Source of the DNA: Desulfosporosinus youngiae DSM 17734
GTDB taxonomy: Bacteria; Bacillota; Desulfitobacteriia; Desulfitobacteriales; Desulfitobacteriaceae
Length of the DNA: 64,000 bases
Assembly: GCF_000244895.1 (NCBI RefSeq)
Contig: NZ_CM001441.1
Span: forward strand, 1,550,001-1,614,000
Direction: 5' to 3'
Each line of letters starts with the position of its first letter. Within the stretch, counting starts at the first letter, position 1. The translations under genes and the position numbers were made by a program. The notes below the pieces were generated by a model. The model saw only the letters and a list, made by a program, of their open reading frames with translations, searched no databases and was not told where the DNA came from. Shown piece by piece: positions 50,712 to 59,158 of this stretch.

Positions 50712-52220
50712 ATGGCAACCACTTATGAACGATATCTAAAACTGAATATTGACGGTTCCCGCGTTGGCTTGGGGAGTGGCGAGAGCGAAAGCAGCTACTT
50801 CTGCACACCCAAAGGGGCGAAAGTGATCGGCTGGGCCGGTGTGGATGGCAGCCACTATTGCTTCGTGCGTGGCTTTGGCGAGATGGTGTTTGCCGTCAGT
50901 CCACTGAATACACCGGGAAACTATGTGCATCCGGTGGCAAGAAATTTTAGGGACTTCCTGCGGCTCCTGCTGGCTTGCGGCGATACTGCGGCACTGGAAC
51001 AGGTATCCTGTTGGGAGCAGGCGCAGTTTGGCGTCTTCCTGCAGGACAATCCTCTCACCGGTGAACAGCGGGCTGTGCTGGATTCCATTGGGGAGAAGCT
51101 GCTGCTCGCGCCTATGGAGCAGCCCTTTGCTTATATCAAAGAGCTGCAGGCCGGGTTTGATTACAGTCGCCTCAAATATCCGGAAGATTACTATGAGTGG
51201 GTTCCTGTCGAGCCGAAGATACCCGAATGGAAGGTTTATTTTGACGGCAACTTTTGGGGGCATCAGGGCCGTGAAAGAGCCGGCAAGGAAATTTCTCTCC
51301 ATAGGCAGTTTGTCTGGGAGGATGAAGTCTGGTATATCCCTGCGATTTACACCTGCAGTAAAGGCTTGGTCGTGGACTTTTGCCCACAGGTTCCGGCCGA
51401 GCGTATTCGTTCCTTTATGGACAAGTGGAATCTCTCTATTGAGAGCGTTAGAACCGACTTTAGCGATGAACAGCGGATGCAGATCGACGCAGAAAATCCG
51501 CTGGCCGTCAATACAAATCCGAACGTTGTGTTGAACGGAACTGTCCTTTCAGGCTCTCATGGCTGCGGTGTGTCATGGAATCCCTGCTTCCCGGAGAGCA
51601 ACGGCCTTGAGGTCAAGAGCGTGACCCGGCATTATGGCCTTGATCCTGCCTATGGCTGGGCAATCTGGCGCTCTGTTTTTCCTTGGAAGACGAAACGCAA
51701 ACCGCAGATCAGGTCGCTCAGCGTAACCCTGATGCAGGAGCCTGTCGCTATGCAGGGACCGCACTTCCATGTGTCGGCACCCGGTGAACGCATCAAGTTT
51801 ACACACCCGACCACCGGCGTACAGCATACGCTGACCGTACAGGAATATGAGCGGCAGGAAATACCCCGTGAGCGTTTTGGCAGCCAAGATCAGGAGTTCC
51901 CGATGCACTATACTGTGATGAGCTATACGCTCTCGCCGGATCTGCCTGACGCTGCATTCACCGTCACTGATTGCCTTCGTTCCGACCGACCTCGGCAGAA
52001 ACGCACCAATCCCAATGAGCCCCAGGCATCGGACAGCGCTTTTAGCTTCGGCATCATTGGCGGCGCAGTTGATCCGACAGCCATTATTTTCGGCGGCAGC
52101 GGCCAGGGCAGGCTCCATGCAGTCTGTTCCGCCCTGCACTTTGAGCCGGTGGATGATGTGGAGTGGCGCATGGTGTTTCATGAAAAGAGACGCGAGGATA
52201 TTACGGTGGAGCTGATATAA
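50712..52220 (+). CDS. Hypothetical protein, about 500 aa
   Basis: A soluble protein of 502 aa from ATG 50712 (or 50709), with GAGGT ahead. It is Trp/Cys-containing and reads smoothly with higher GC codon use than its neighbours. Recognisable local features are a repetitive GSHYCFVRGFGEMVFAVSPL near residue 45 and GSHGCGVSWNPCFPE near 280. No signal peptide or membrane helix. I do not recognise a domain; the base composition suggests a different origin from the AT-rich genes around it. Confidence 0.6.
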   Translation: MATTYERYLKLNIDGSRVGLGSGESESSYFCTPKGAKVIGWAGVDGSHYCFVRGFGEMVFAVSPLNTPGNYVHPVARNFRDFLRLLLACGDTAALEQVSCWEQAQFGVFLQDNPLTGEQRAVLDSIGEKLLLAPMEQPFAYIKELQAGFDYSRLKYPEDYYEWVPVEPKIPEWKVYFDGNFWGHQGRERAGKEISLHRQFVWEDEVWYIPAIYTCSKGLVVDFCPQVPAERIRSFMDKWNLSIESVRTDFSDEQRMQIDAENPLAVNTNPNVVLNGTVLSGSHGCGVSWNPCFPESNGLEVKSVTRHYGLDPAYGWAIWRSVFPWKTKRKPQIRSLSVTLMQEPVAMQGPHFHVSAPGERIKFTHPTTGVQHTLTVQEYERQEIPRERFGSQDQEFPMHYTVMSYTLSPDLPDAAFTVTDCLRSDRPRQKRTNPNEPQASDSAFSFGIIGGAVDPTAIIFGGSGQGRLHAVCSALHFEPVDDVEWRMVFHEKRREDITVELI

Positions 52221-52280
52221 ACCTGATCTAAGAGATTATTTTCTATGGATAATGCGAAGCGTTAATTTAAGGAGTGCGTA

Positions 52281-52730
52281 ATGAGTATGGATATTCAGCT
52301 TGCTGAAAAGAAACATGAACAGGCCATTTTTGAATGTGTAAGTATGGCTTATAGTATGTACATTGAAAGAATGGGTAAAAAGCCCGCTCCTATGCTTTCG
52401 GATTATTCTAAACTTATTGAGAAGAATGCTGTTTATATAGCAATAGATTTGGAAGAATTTATGGGCATGATTGTCTTTTTTCCCAAAGGGAATTCCCTGT
52501 TTATCGAAAATGTAGCGGTTCATCCAGATTTCCAGGGAAAAGGAATTGGACGTAAATTAATTGAGTTTGCTTTAAATTTTGCCCAAAAAGCGGGTTTGCA
52601 AGAAGTCAATCTTTATACAAATGAGTTAATGACTGAAAATATCAGGTATTATCTTGGGCTGGGGTTTGTCGAAGTGGGACGCCGATTAGAAGATGGTTAC
52701 AGACGAGTGTATTTTGTAAAATCTTTATGA
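52281..52730 (+). CDS. GNAT-family N-acetyltransferase
   Basis: A 149-aa acetyltransferase with the acetyl-CoA pyrophosphate-binding motif VAVHPDFQGKGIGRKLIEFA (about 75-94, Q-x-x-G-x-G) and a C-terminal YYLGLGFVEVGRRLEDGYRR. Substrate unknown. AAGGAG precedes the ATG. Confidence 0.85.
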   Translation: MSMDIQLAEKKHEQAIFECVSMAYSMYIERMGKKPAPMLSDYSKLIEKNAVYIAIDLEEFMGMIVFFPKGNSLFIENVAVHPDFQGKGIGRKLIEFALNFAQKAGLQEVNLYTNELMTENIRYYLGLGFVEVGRRLEDGYRRVYFVKSL

Positions 52731-52833
52731 CTCAGGTATTCTTTAGGACATGGAGGTAAAGTGGGAGATAATTAGAGAAACTAAATAAAAATAAGGAGGA
52801 AACTGCCGGGATTGCCGTGAATGTATATCGGAT

Positions 52834-53244
52834 ATGAAAGATATTTCAGATCATGGAGGCTCGGCTTCCGGAAAGGATAGTAGGATGTCGAAGAAATATA
52901 TGATGTTAAAACCTGAAGAAGAGGCTGCAGCGGAAACGGATTCAACCATCAAAGAGATGTTTTGTTTTGGAGAAAATTCCAGTAACTACCGATTCGTGGA
53001 TGTGGAGGTCAATGACGAAAACCAAAACAAATTACAGGAGCTGGTCAATGAATACAGCGCCCTGATTGAGCAGGAAGGGAACAAGGACCTGGATCTGAAG
53101 GCATTCTTCGCAGGGAAACAAATCAAGATTGAGCATGTAGATGAATTTGAGGAGCCGCGGGATGTATTCATCCTGCTGGTTTATTTCAAAGAGGTCTGCA
53201 AGCTTAGGGATTTTGAGCCTGTAGCCGTTATTGAGATTGCCTAG
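52834..53244 (+). CDS. Hypothetical small acidic protein
   Basis: The 136-codon frame starts at ATG 52834, but ATG 52885 (MSKKYMMLKPEEE), behind AAGGATAG, is a likelier start. Upstream the frame stays open without a start and encodes NCRDCRECISD, so a 5' portion may be lost. The protein is acidic (RFVDVEVNDENQNKLQELVN; KIEHVDEFEEPRDVFILLVY). No family recognised. A terminator follows at 53376. Confidence 0.5.
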   Translation: MKDISDHGGSASGKDSRMSKKYMMLKPEEEAAAETDSTIKEMFCFGENSSNYRFVDVEVNDENQNKLQELVNEYSALIEQEGNKDLDLKAFFAGKQIKIEHVDEFEEPRDVFILLVYFKEVCKLRDFEPVAVIEIA

Positions 53245-53375
53245 GGTAGGTTTTTAGCAAGTTTTTGGATTTAGAGGAGTAGTCTAAGATGAGGTTTCGT
53301 GATGGGCTATTGTTGTCCTCTATCCAAATTTCCTTCCGTGGGAGCACATTAGACGTATAGGGAACGGGTTTAAAG

Positions 53376-53398
53376 AGCCGCCGTCCAGGGCGGCTTTT
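53376..53398 (+). terminator. Intrinsic terminator
   Basis: A 7-bp GC stem AGCCGCC / GGCGGCT, loop GTCCAG, then TTTT. Confidence 0.75.
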
Positions 53399-53434
53399 AG
53401 TTTGCAAGATCTCAGATAATTATGAATGTAGAAT

Positions 53435-54406
53435 TTAATATTTTTCAGTAATTACCCCAAATGAAGAAGCCTTTATATGGGAATTCCCAAGCAGAGATTC
53501 AAGCTGATCCTTTGTGCCATAAACTATAGCTCCCAGGATAGGAACCTTCGAGGGATCTGTATAACCTTTAGTAGTTAAGCTGTCTAAGATGGCCAGGAAT
53601 TTCTGGTTGCTGCTGATTTTTAAATTATAAAGAAAACTATTGTAGTCGGTTCCGAAGTTTTCATTGTCCGCAGATGGTCTTAGATTAAAACCTAAAGTAT
53701 CGAACTCACTTATAAAGGTGGCTTTAGCATCGTATTTTTCAGCCTCTTTCTTATAGCGGTTCATCTCATCTTTCGTAAAGCTATCTATCCAGCACCAGCT
53801 TATATTAACACCAGGGAGTATATTGGCTAATTCAGAAATAGTGTAGGGCTTATCAAAGGATAAGCCAACCTCAATGAGTTTGTCATTGCCGATTTGACTT
53901 AGGTTTGCCAAATCGTTCTTATATTCTTTATAGGTAATTTGGGGATGAAAAAAAATCATCTTATTATAACCAAATTCCCAATAAGTTGAAGGCCAATCGC
54001 CGGCCGAATGACCGCCTCCCCGCCCTCTTGTCATAATAAATTGAGGCAAAAGGCCAAAAGGCTGTACCCGTTCTTCTAAAACGGCAGGTTTATTCCCTAT
54101 GGTTCGGCTGATAGTGTAATTACTTCTGCCTCCTAAGAAACCAAAGGTATCCACTGACTTGCTAATATAGCCGTTGGGAACCGTGAGCTCGATATAAGCA
54201 CTCATAGTCTGAAAGGTTTTATTACTCATGTTAATGGTCAAGGCAGCATTTCCCGCTGTAATAAGAAGAAAAGCCAAGCAAGCTACAAGTAAGGAAATAA
54301 GAACCGTTCGTTTAGTGGATTTTTGTTTGCCTTTTTTGATGGCTCTGTCTAATTTATCCTCATCGAAAATTTGGTCTAACTCATTATCATTCAATTTATC
54401 TCCCAT
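53435..54406 (-). CDS. Anti-sigma factor (sigma-regulator type), membrane-anchored
   Basis: A 323-aa protein with a cytoplasmic N-terminus (DNELDQIFDEDKLDRAIKKG), one TM helix (TVLISLLVACLAFLLITAGN, about 34-53) and an extracytoplasmic C-terminal domain typical of the sigma-factor-regulator proteins of Bacillus-type ECF pairs (SFDKPYTISELANILPGVNI). It overlaps the ECF sigma gene by 11 bp and should bind that sigma factor until a signal is sensed outside. Confidence 0.85.
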   Translation of the reverse strand: MGDKLNDNELDQIFDEDKLDRAIKKGKQKSTKRTVLISLLVACLAFLLITAGNAALTINMSNKTFQTMSAYIELTVPNGYISKSVDTFGFLGGRSNYTISRTIGNKPAVLEERVQPFGLLPQFIMTRGRGGGHSAGDWPSTYWEFGYNKMIFFHPQITYKEYKNDLANLSQIGNDKLIEVGLSFDKPYTISELANILPGVNISWCWIDSFTKDEMNRYKKEAEKYDAKATFISEFDTLGFNLRPSADNENFGTDYNSFLYNLKISSNQKFLAILDSLTTKGYTDPSKVPILGAIVYGTKDQLESLLGNSHIKASSFGVITEKY

Positions 54407-54905
54407 GGTGATCCCTCCACACCCTTTTAAATGCTGTTCTGGCCCTAAATAAATAGGTCTTAACCGTCTGATCCGGAAGAGCTAACATCTTTCCGATTTC
54501 CTTGTAACTTAATTCCATTTCATATTTCAGGATTAAGAGTTCCTTGTAACTTTCTTTTAAGCTATTTAGACAGTCATGAATTTCCGTTGCCTTTTCTTCC
54601 AGCAAAAGAATATCTTCGAGCGCATTATCCTTCGCTATTTTTTTCAAAAAATGAGTCTCATCAATTAGCAGTTCTTCTCTGACAGAAGCTTTCTTTAGAT
54701 AATTTCGGTAATTATTCAGAGCAACCTTAAAAACCCATGCTGATAGCTTCTCCGGTTCTACAGCATGAAAGTGTTCGATTGCCTTAACAAAACTATCTTG
54801 AACAATTTCTTCGGCAACTTCCTTGCGGCAACCGTGTTTTAATAAGTAGCTATAAATAATTGAAGCTTGTTTACTATACAAATTAGTTAGAACATCTTTG
54901 CTCAT
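54396..54905 (-). CDS. ECF-type RNA polymerase sigma factor
   Basis: A 169-aa sigma-70 family protein with region 2 (YSYLLKHGCRKEVAEEIVQD, then FVKAIEHF and LSAWVFKVALNNYRNYL) and region 4 (SLKESYKELLILKYEMELSY, then KEIGKMLALPDQTVKTYLFR). First gene of a two-gene operon with its anti-sigma factor. The product probably controls an envelope or stress regulon; targets cannot be deduced here. Confidence 0.9.
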   Translation of the reverse strand: MSKDVLTNLYSKQASIIYSYLLKHGCRKEVAEEIVQDSFVKAIEHFHAVEPEKLSAWVFKVALNNYRNYLKKASVREELLIDETHFLKKIAKDNALEDILLLEEKATEIHDCLNSLKESYKELLILKYEMELSYKEIGKMLALPDQTVKTYLFRARTAFKRVWRDHHGR

Positions 54906-54955
54906 TTGAAATCCTTCCAGAAGGTTCTGCCCTTATTTATTAAGACAATTGATTC

Positions 54956-55073
54956 AATAAAAAGTATACAGTTTTAGAAAACTATTCCCAATCGCTGAGC
55001 CAGGGTATTGCCTTTATTACAAATTCACGCAGCTTCCGCGTTGGAGGCTTTGTTGATGGGCTTGGGCTGCTAT
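54956..55073 (+). ncRNA. Conserved non-coding element, copy 1 (candidate cis-regulatory RNA)
   Basis: Shares ordered blocks with 58832-58979: AAAGTATACAGTTTT, then GA-AACT, TGAGC-AGGG, TTGCCT-TTTA, ATTCACG-AG, TTCCGCGTTGG, GGGCT, with variable stretches between. It ends about 80 bp upstream of the flavoprotein gene at 55154, on the same strand. No known family identified. Confidence 0.5.
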
Positions 55074-55153
55074 GCTACAATATAATTATCGAACACTTGT
55101 TGTAAGATGATCTATATCTTAATATCTTTTGCGTGGGAGCTGCTGTATAAACG

Positions 55154-56392
55154 ATGACTTCTATAAAAAAACGTATACTTATTATTGGAGGCGGTGCCTC
55201 CGGGATATTAGCCGCGATCACTGCTGCCAGGAATGGAGCCGAAGTTATCCTTTTGGAGAGAAATCCCCGCATTGGCAAAAAGCTCCTGGCGACCGGCAAT
55301 GGTCGCTGTAATTATACCAACGTGAATGTTGATGTTTCTTGTTATCATGGGCATCATCCCCATTTTGTCAAAGGCGTACTAGGGGCATTTGGCGTTCAGG
55401 AAACTTTGGATTTCTTTGAACAATTGGGGATCGTTCCTAAGATTGAGGAATTTGGTAAAATCTTTCCTATGTCAGGCCAGGCCTCCAGTATTTTGGATGT
55501 ACTAATGTATGAACTGAATGAAGCAGGAGTCAGTATTGTCTGCAATGCCTATGTGCGCAGTATCCGTAAAGAGAAAAACCGCTTCATTTTAACCTTTGAG
55601 GATGATACCGAAATTACCGGAGATATTGTGATCCTTGCAGCAGGCGGTAAAGCTCTGCCTTCAAGTGGTTCAGATGGCAGCAGTTATAGTATGGCTAGAG
55701 AACTTGGCCATACTATAACCGAACTATTTCCTGCTCTTGTCCAACTCAAGCTGGAAGGTGGATTTTTCAGGCAAATCGAAGGGGTGAAATTTTTTGGCAC
55801 TGCGGAAATTATCCATAAGGGTAAAATGTTAGCCAGGAACAGCGGCGATATTCTCTTTGCCAATTATGGTGTCTCAGGTCCGCCAATTTTACAAATCAGC
55901 CGGGAAGCCGGTAAACTTTTACAGGAACACCAAGAAGTCTTTTTGCGCTTAACGATTTTGGATAGTATGAACAGAGAAGAACTACGAAACCTTCTTATTA
56001 AACGGTTTAATTTCATGCCTCAAAAAACAATCGCCTTTAGTTTAGTAGGTCTTGTTAATAAACGTCTCATCCCGGTAATACTTAAAGAAGCCGGATTTAC
56101 AGATATAAAACGTTCGGTTGCCAGTCTGAACGTTCAGGAAAGGGAAAAAATTCTTGAGGTTCTGCAGGATTGGCGTTTCTTAATCCGTGGAACTAAAAGC
56201 TGGCCCAGCGCTCAAGTCACTGCAGGAGGGATTGACACGAAAAAAATAAACCCTGAAACTATGGAATCCAGGATTGTTAAAGGATTGTATTTTGCCGGTG
56301 AAATCATCGATGTCGATGGGTTGTGCGGCGGGTTTAATTTGCAGTGGGCTTGGTCTTCCGGATATGTCGCAGGGAAAAATGCAGCGATTTAA
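55154..56392 (+). CDS. HI0933-family FAD/NAD(P)-dependent oxidoreductase
   Basis: A 412-aa flavoprotein with the FAD-binding Rossmann motif IIGGGASGILAAITAARNGA (about 10-29), the family segment GKKLLATGNGRCNYTNVNVD, a mid segment VILAAGGKALPSSGSDGS, and the C-terminal AGEIIDVDGLCGGFNLQWAW. Members are annotated as BaiN-like or aminoacetone oxidase family enzymes; the true substrate is unknown. The conserved non-coding element at 54956-55073 precedes it. Confidence 0.88.
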   Translation: MTSIKKRILIIGGGASGILAAITAARNGAEVILLERNPRIGKKLLATGNGRCNYTNVNVDVSCYHGHHPHFVKGVLGAFGVQETLDFFEQLGIVPKIEEFGKIFPMSGQASSILDVLMYELNEAGVSIVCNAYVRSIRKEKNRFILTFEDDTEITGDIVILAAGGKALPSSGSDGSSYSMARELGHTITELFPALVQLKLEGGFFRQIEGVKFFGTAEIIHKGKMLARNSGDILFANYGVSGPPILQISREAGKLLQEHQEVFLRLTILDSMNREELRNLLIKRFNFMPQKTIAFSLVGLVNKRLIPVILKEAGFTDIKRSVASLNVQEREKILEVLQDWRFLIRGTKSWPSAQVTAGGIDTKKINPETMESRIVKGLYFAGEIIDVDGLCGGFNLQWAWSSGYVAGKNAAI

Positions 56393-56463
56393 AAAGAAGA
56401 AGCCGGTAGGGTGGATTACACAGGAAGGGCTAATTGGCAGCATTAATTATAGGAGGACATGTT

Positions 56464-57588
56464 ATGAAAATTTCCAAGAAAGATGCGTTGTTTTGGTTTG
56501 AATTCTTTGCAATCTTGCCAGAGGAAGAGGAAGTCATGGCAAAACAACAAGAAATCATTTACGCTACCTTTGCCCAAATTGAGGCTGCCATTGATCATAG
56601 AAATGATATCTTAATGTCGGAAATCAAAGGTTTGAAAACTTTGCAGAATAGAACTTTTTTTGTGGGAGATGAAAGTAAATTCTCCAAAGGATGTCGTTCT
56701 TGTCTGTTGGGAACCGGTTTGAGTGCCGTCAGAAAAACAAACAAATGTAACTTAGAGTGTAAGTTCTGTTATCATTATGGAGAACTGGACAATATTTCTC
56801 CCGTTGGCGAAGGCATGTGGGAAATCGGGGACACAAAATTTTATGTGAAAGACATTGATTTGCTTCTTTCCATCCAACAGAAACCCACGGGCATTTCCTA
56901 TGTTTATTTAGAGCCATTCATGGAAATTGAAAAGTACTATCCGGTTATCAAGAAATTCAGTGATGCAGGGATTCATCAACATCTCTATACAAATGGCACT
57001 TTAGCTACGGAAGAGACCTTGAAAGCTTTAGGTGAAGCCGGCCTTGACGAATTGCGTTTCAACCTGGGTGCTTCGAATTGTTCGGATAAAGTCATAAAGA
57101 ATATGTTGATAGCGAAAAAATATATTGAAAATGTAGGTATTGAAACGCCAATGACCCCCGAGTTCTTCGAAACCTTTTTCAAGAAGAAGCAAGCGATCTT
57201 AGAGACAAAACCCGATTTTATCAATTGTGCGGAACTGCACCTAAATGCTAATAACATAGATAATTATTACGGGGAAAACATGTATATTTCCAGACATGGC
57301 TATATATCCCCGATTTGGAGCAGGGAGTTAACTCTGAAATTCATGAACATAGCCGTTGAAGAAAGCTGGGATTTAGCGGTTCATGATTGCTCAAATTATA
57401 CGAAATTTGCCAGAGGTTTGAATTTCAGCGGCAATGAGGGTAAGTGGGTCGGATCCAGTAATTATACCTGTGCGTTTTTCAGGATACCCTACGAAGTATT
57501 TTTACCCATACTGCGTGATGACAATTTTCAATTTTTAAGTGAAGAGGAATTGCCTGCCGGTTATAGACCAGGAGAGCTGGTTTTTTAG
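56464..57588 (+). CDS. Radical SAM protein
   Basis: A 374-aa protein with the radical-SAM cluster motif C-x3-C-x2-C in KTNKCNLECKFCYHYGELDN (about 95-114), preceded by another Cys pair (KGCRSCLLGTGLS). The central SYVYLEPFMEIEKYYPVIKK and LYTNGTLATEETLKALGEAG fit the TIM-barrel core. Target unknown; it resembles uncharacterised enzymes that act on small molecules. The start is ATG 56464 behind AGGAGG. Confidence 0.85.
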   Translation: MKISKKDALFWFEFFAILPEEEEVMAKQQEIIYATFAQIEAAIDHRNDILMSEIKGLKTLQNRTFFVGDESKFSKGCRSCLLGTGLSAVRKTNKCNLECKFCYHYGELDNISPVGEGMWEIGDTKFYVKDIDLLLSIQQKPTGISYVYLEPFMEIEKYYPVIKKFSDAGIHQHLYTNGTLATEETLKALGEAGLDELRFNLGASNCSDKVIKNMLIAKKYIENVGIETPMTPEFFETFFKKKQAILETKPDFINCAELHLNANNIDNYYGENMYISRHGYISPIWSRELTLKFMNIAVEESWDLAVHDCSNYTKFARGLNFSGNEGKWVGSSNYTCAFFRIPYEVFLPILRDDNFQFLSEEELPAGYRPGELVF

Positions 57589-57678
57589 TGAATGCACCGA
57601 ACCGTTGTATTTAGACACTTAAAATTAAGTTTTTTGCGGATAGAGGGATTAGGCAGTTAACAAAGAATTTTATTTTTA

Positions 57679-57722
57679 AAAACGCAAGGCTAGCTTATTT
57701 CGAGATGGCCTTGCGTTTTTTG
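57679..57722 (+). terminator. Intrinsic terminator after the radical SAM gene
   Basis: AACGCAAGGC pairs with GCCTTGCGTT around an 18-nt interior, followed by T-rich sequence. Confidence 0.8.
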
Positions 57723-57732
57723 TGTCATTACC

Positions 57733-57760
57733 CCAAATTCGTCTGCGCAGACGAATTTGG
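57733..57760. repeat. Perfect 28-bp palindrome
   Basis: CCAAATTCGTCTGC followed by its exact reverse complement. Nearly the same palindrome (34 bp, one mismatched pair) occurs inside the DUF3102 gene at 58196-58229. The gap 57589-57931 otherwise holds only the terminator and no gene that I can support. Confidence 0.8.
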
Positions 57761-57931
57761 AGGGGAAGGCATTCTTTAACCATGCAGAAAAGTATGTCCC
57801 TATATTCTACGAGCTTGTACCCTGGGGGGTTACTGCTGTAACAAAAATTCTATCGATTATGTCCAGGCCCTCACCTTCGAAGCCCGTCTACATATGCTGT
57901 AATTAAAGCGATAAAAAAGGCGGGAAATAAT

Positions 57932-58723
57932 ATGGGAGAACCCACTACCATCGAGCGAACACCGCAGATCATTGCCGCTGAGATCAATAAGCTTAAACAA
58001 CAGACCTATAAAATCATGCTTACCAATGCCATGGAGATCGGCAAGCGCCTGAAAGAGGCTAAAGCCTTGTTCTCCCATGGAGAATGGGGAAAATGGCTGG
58101 TGGAATCAGTGAGCTATTCCCAGCGCACAGCCAACAGGCTGATGCAGCTCTTTGAAGAATATGGAGATAAGCTATTTGCTGACAGTAATGACGACAGGTC
58201 AAATTCGTCTGCGCAGATGAATTTGACCTACTACCAAGCCGTTATTCTGCTGGGGCTTCCTGAAGATGAGCGGGAGGAATTTATCCTGCAGCATGATGTT
58301 GAAGCAATGAGCACGCGCGAGCTGAAACAGGCTCTCAAAGAACAGAACCAAACTGCTTCGGGGATAGAGCAGGCTCAAGGGATGCTCACGCCCAATAATC
58401 TCGGAGAGATCAAAATCGAGTATCGAACCGTTAATAAAACCGATAAATCAATAAGCAGGCCAAAAACTGAAGCTTCTCAAGCCTTTACCAAACAGTATGA
58501 AGAAAAATGCACCGCTTGCTGCCGAACCATCGCCGATACTTACCAGGAACTGCTGGTAGCTCTCGGCCAGCTGGCCAGACTTGACGCGGCGGTGAAGGAA
58601 AAATGCAGTAAGGACGCGAGCAGTCTTGCTGAGTATATGGTGGAAAGACTTAAAGAGTGGCCGCCTGTTCCTAAGACGAACATGAAGTCCGTTGAAACGT
58701 ATGCCACTTATGAAAGGTGGTAA
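57932..58723 (+). CDS. DUF3102 family protein
   Basis: A 263-aa protein. The N-terminal DUF3102 domain (about 10-130) reads AAEINKLKQQTYKIMLTNAM, EIGKRLKEAKALFSHGEWGK and SYSQRTANRLMQLFEEYG, followed by a variable tail. The family is common on clostridial plasmids, phages and integrated elements; its DNA-related role is not established. The palindrome that encodes SNSSAQMNL lies in the middle of the gene. Confidence 0.75.
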   Translation: MGEPTTIERTPQIIAAEINKLKQQTYKIMLTNAMEIGKRLKEAKALFSHGEWGKWLVESVSYSQRTANRLMQLFEEYGDKLFADSNDDRSNSSAQMNLTYYQAVILLGLPEDEREEFILQHDVEAMSTRELKQALKEQNQTASGIEQAQGMLTPNNLGEIKIEYRTVNKTDKSISRPKTEASQAFTKQYEEKCTACCRTIADTYQELLVALGQLARLDAAVKEKCSKDASSLAEYMVERLKEWPPVPKTNMKSVETYATYERW

Positions 58724-58831
58724 GTCGAAGGGCAGGGGAAGCACCTTTAGATGGAGGAGAGTTTCAACAATGCTTGATATCGATATAACTGCTGGAGGGC
58801 TTTTTGCCCTTTAGTACAGGGGGTGAAGTTT
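58724..58831 (+). other. Short intergenic stretch with mini-ORF
   Basis: A GGAGGAG followed by ATG 58770 opens a 14-codon frame (MLDIDITAGGLFAL) that ends at once; this looks like a truncated gene start. A GGGC-TTTTT-GCCC hairpin lies within it. Confidence 0.3.
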
Positions 58832-58979
58832 TAATAAAAGTATACAGTTTTGGAGAACTTAAAAGCTGAGACTAAATAATTATTTCCAGCAGCAGTTGAG
58901 CAGGGGGTGTTGCCTATTTAGCTGATATTCACGTAGGTTCCGCGTTGGTGGGCAAGCGTGTCTATTATGCAGGGCTTAC
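58832..58979 (+). ncRNA. Conserved non-coding element, copy 2 (candidate cis-regulatory RNA)
   Basis: Same ordered blocks as 54956-55073 (AAAGTATACAGTTTT, TGAGCAGGG, TTGCCTATTTA, ATTCACG, TTCCGCGTTGG, AGGGCT), with longer variable inserts. It ends about 180 bp upstream of hen1 on the same strand. The spacing of conserved blocks suggests a folded RNA or a promoter-linked element. Confidence 0.5.
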
Positions 58980-59158
58980 TCCTTTTTTGTGTCGCACATA
59001 ACATTAATGACTGGAATGATATTATAGGATATACTAAATTAAGGGAATTTTCCTTAAAGAGAAAGAAAAGGTCGTTGACTCCTTCTGACAGTGACCTATC
59101 AAAATATCAGTTTTAATCCACCAGTTAATTTCAAAGTTTTAGAACAGGAAGTGAAGAA

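Noticed and set aside
52015-52215. Alternative ORFs overlapping the 500-aa gene on both strands
   Set aside because: These are frame shadows of a GC-rich coding region without start signals.
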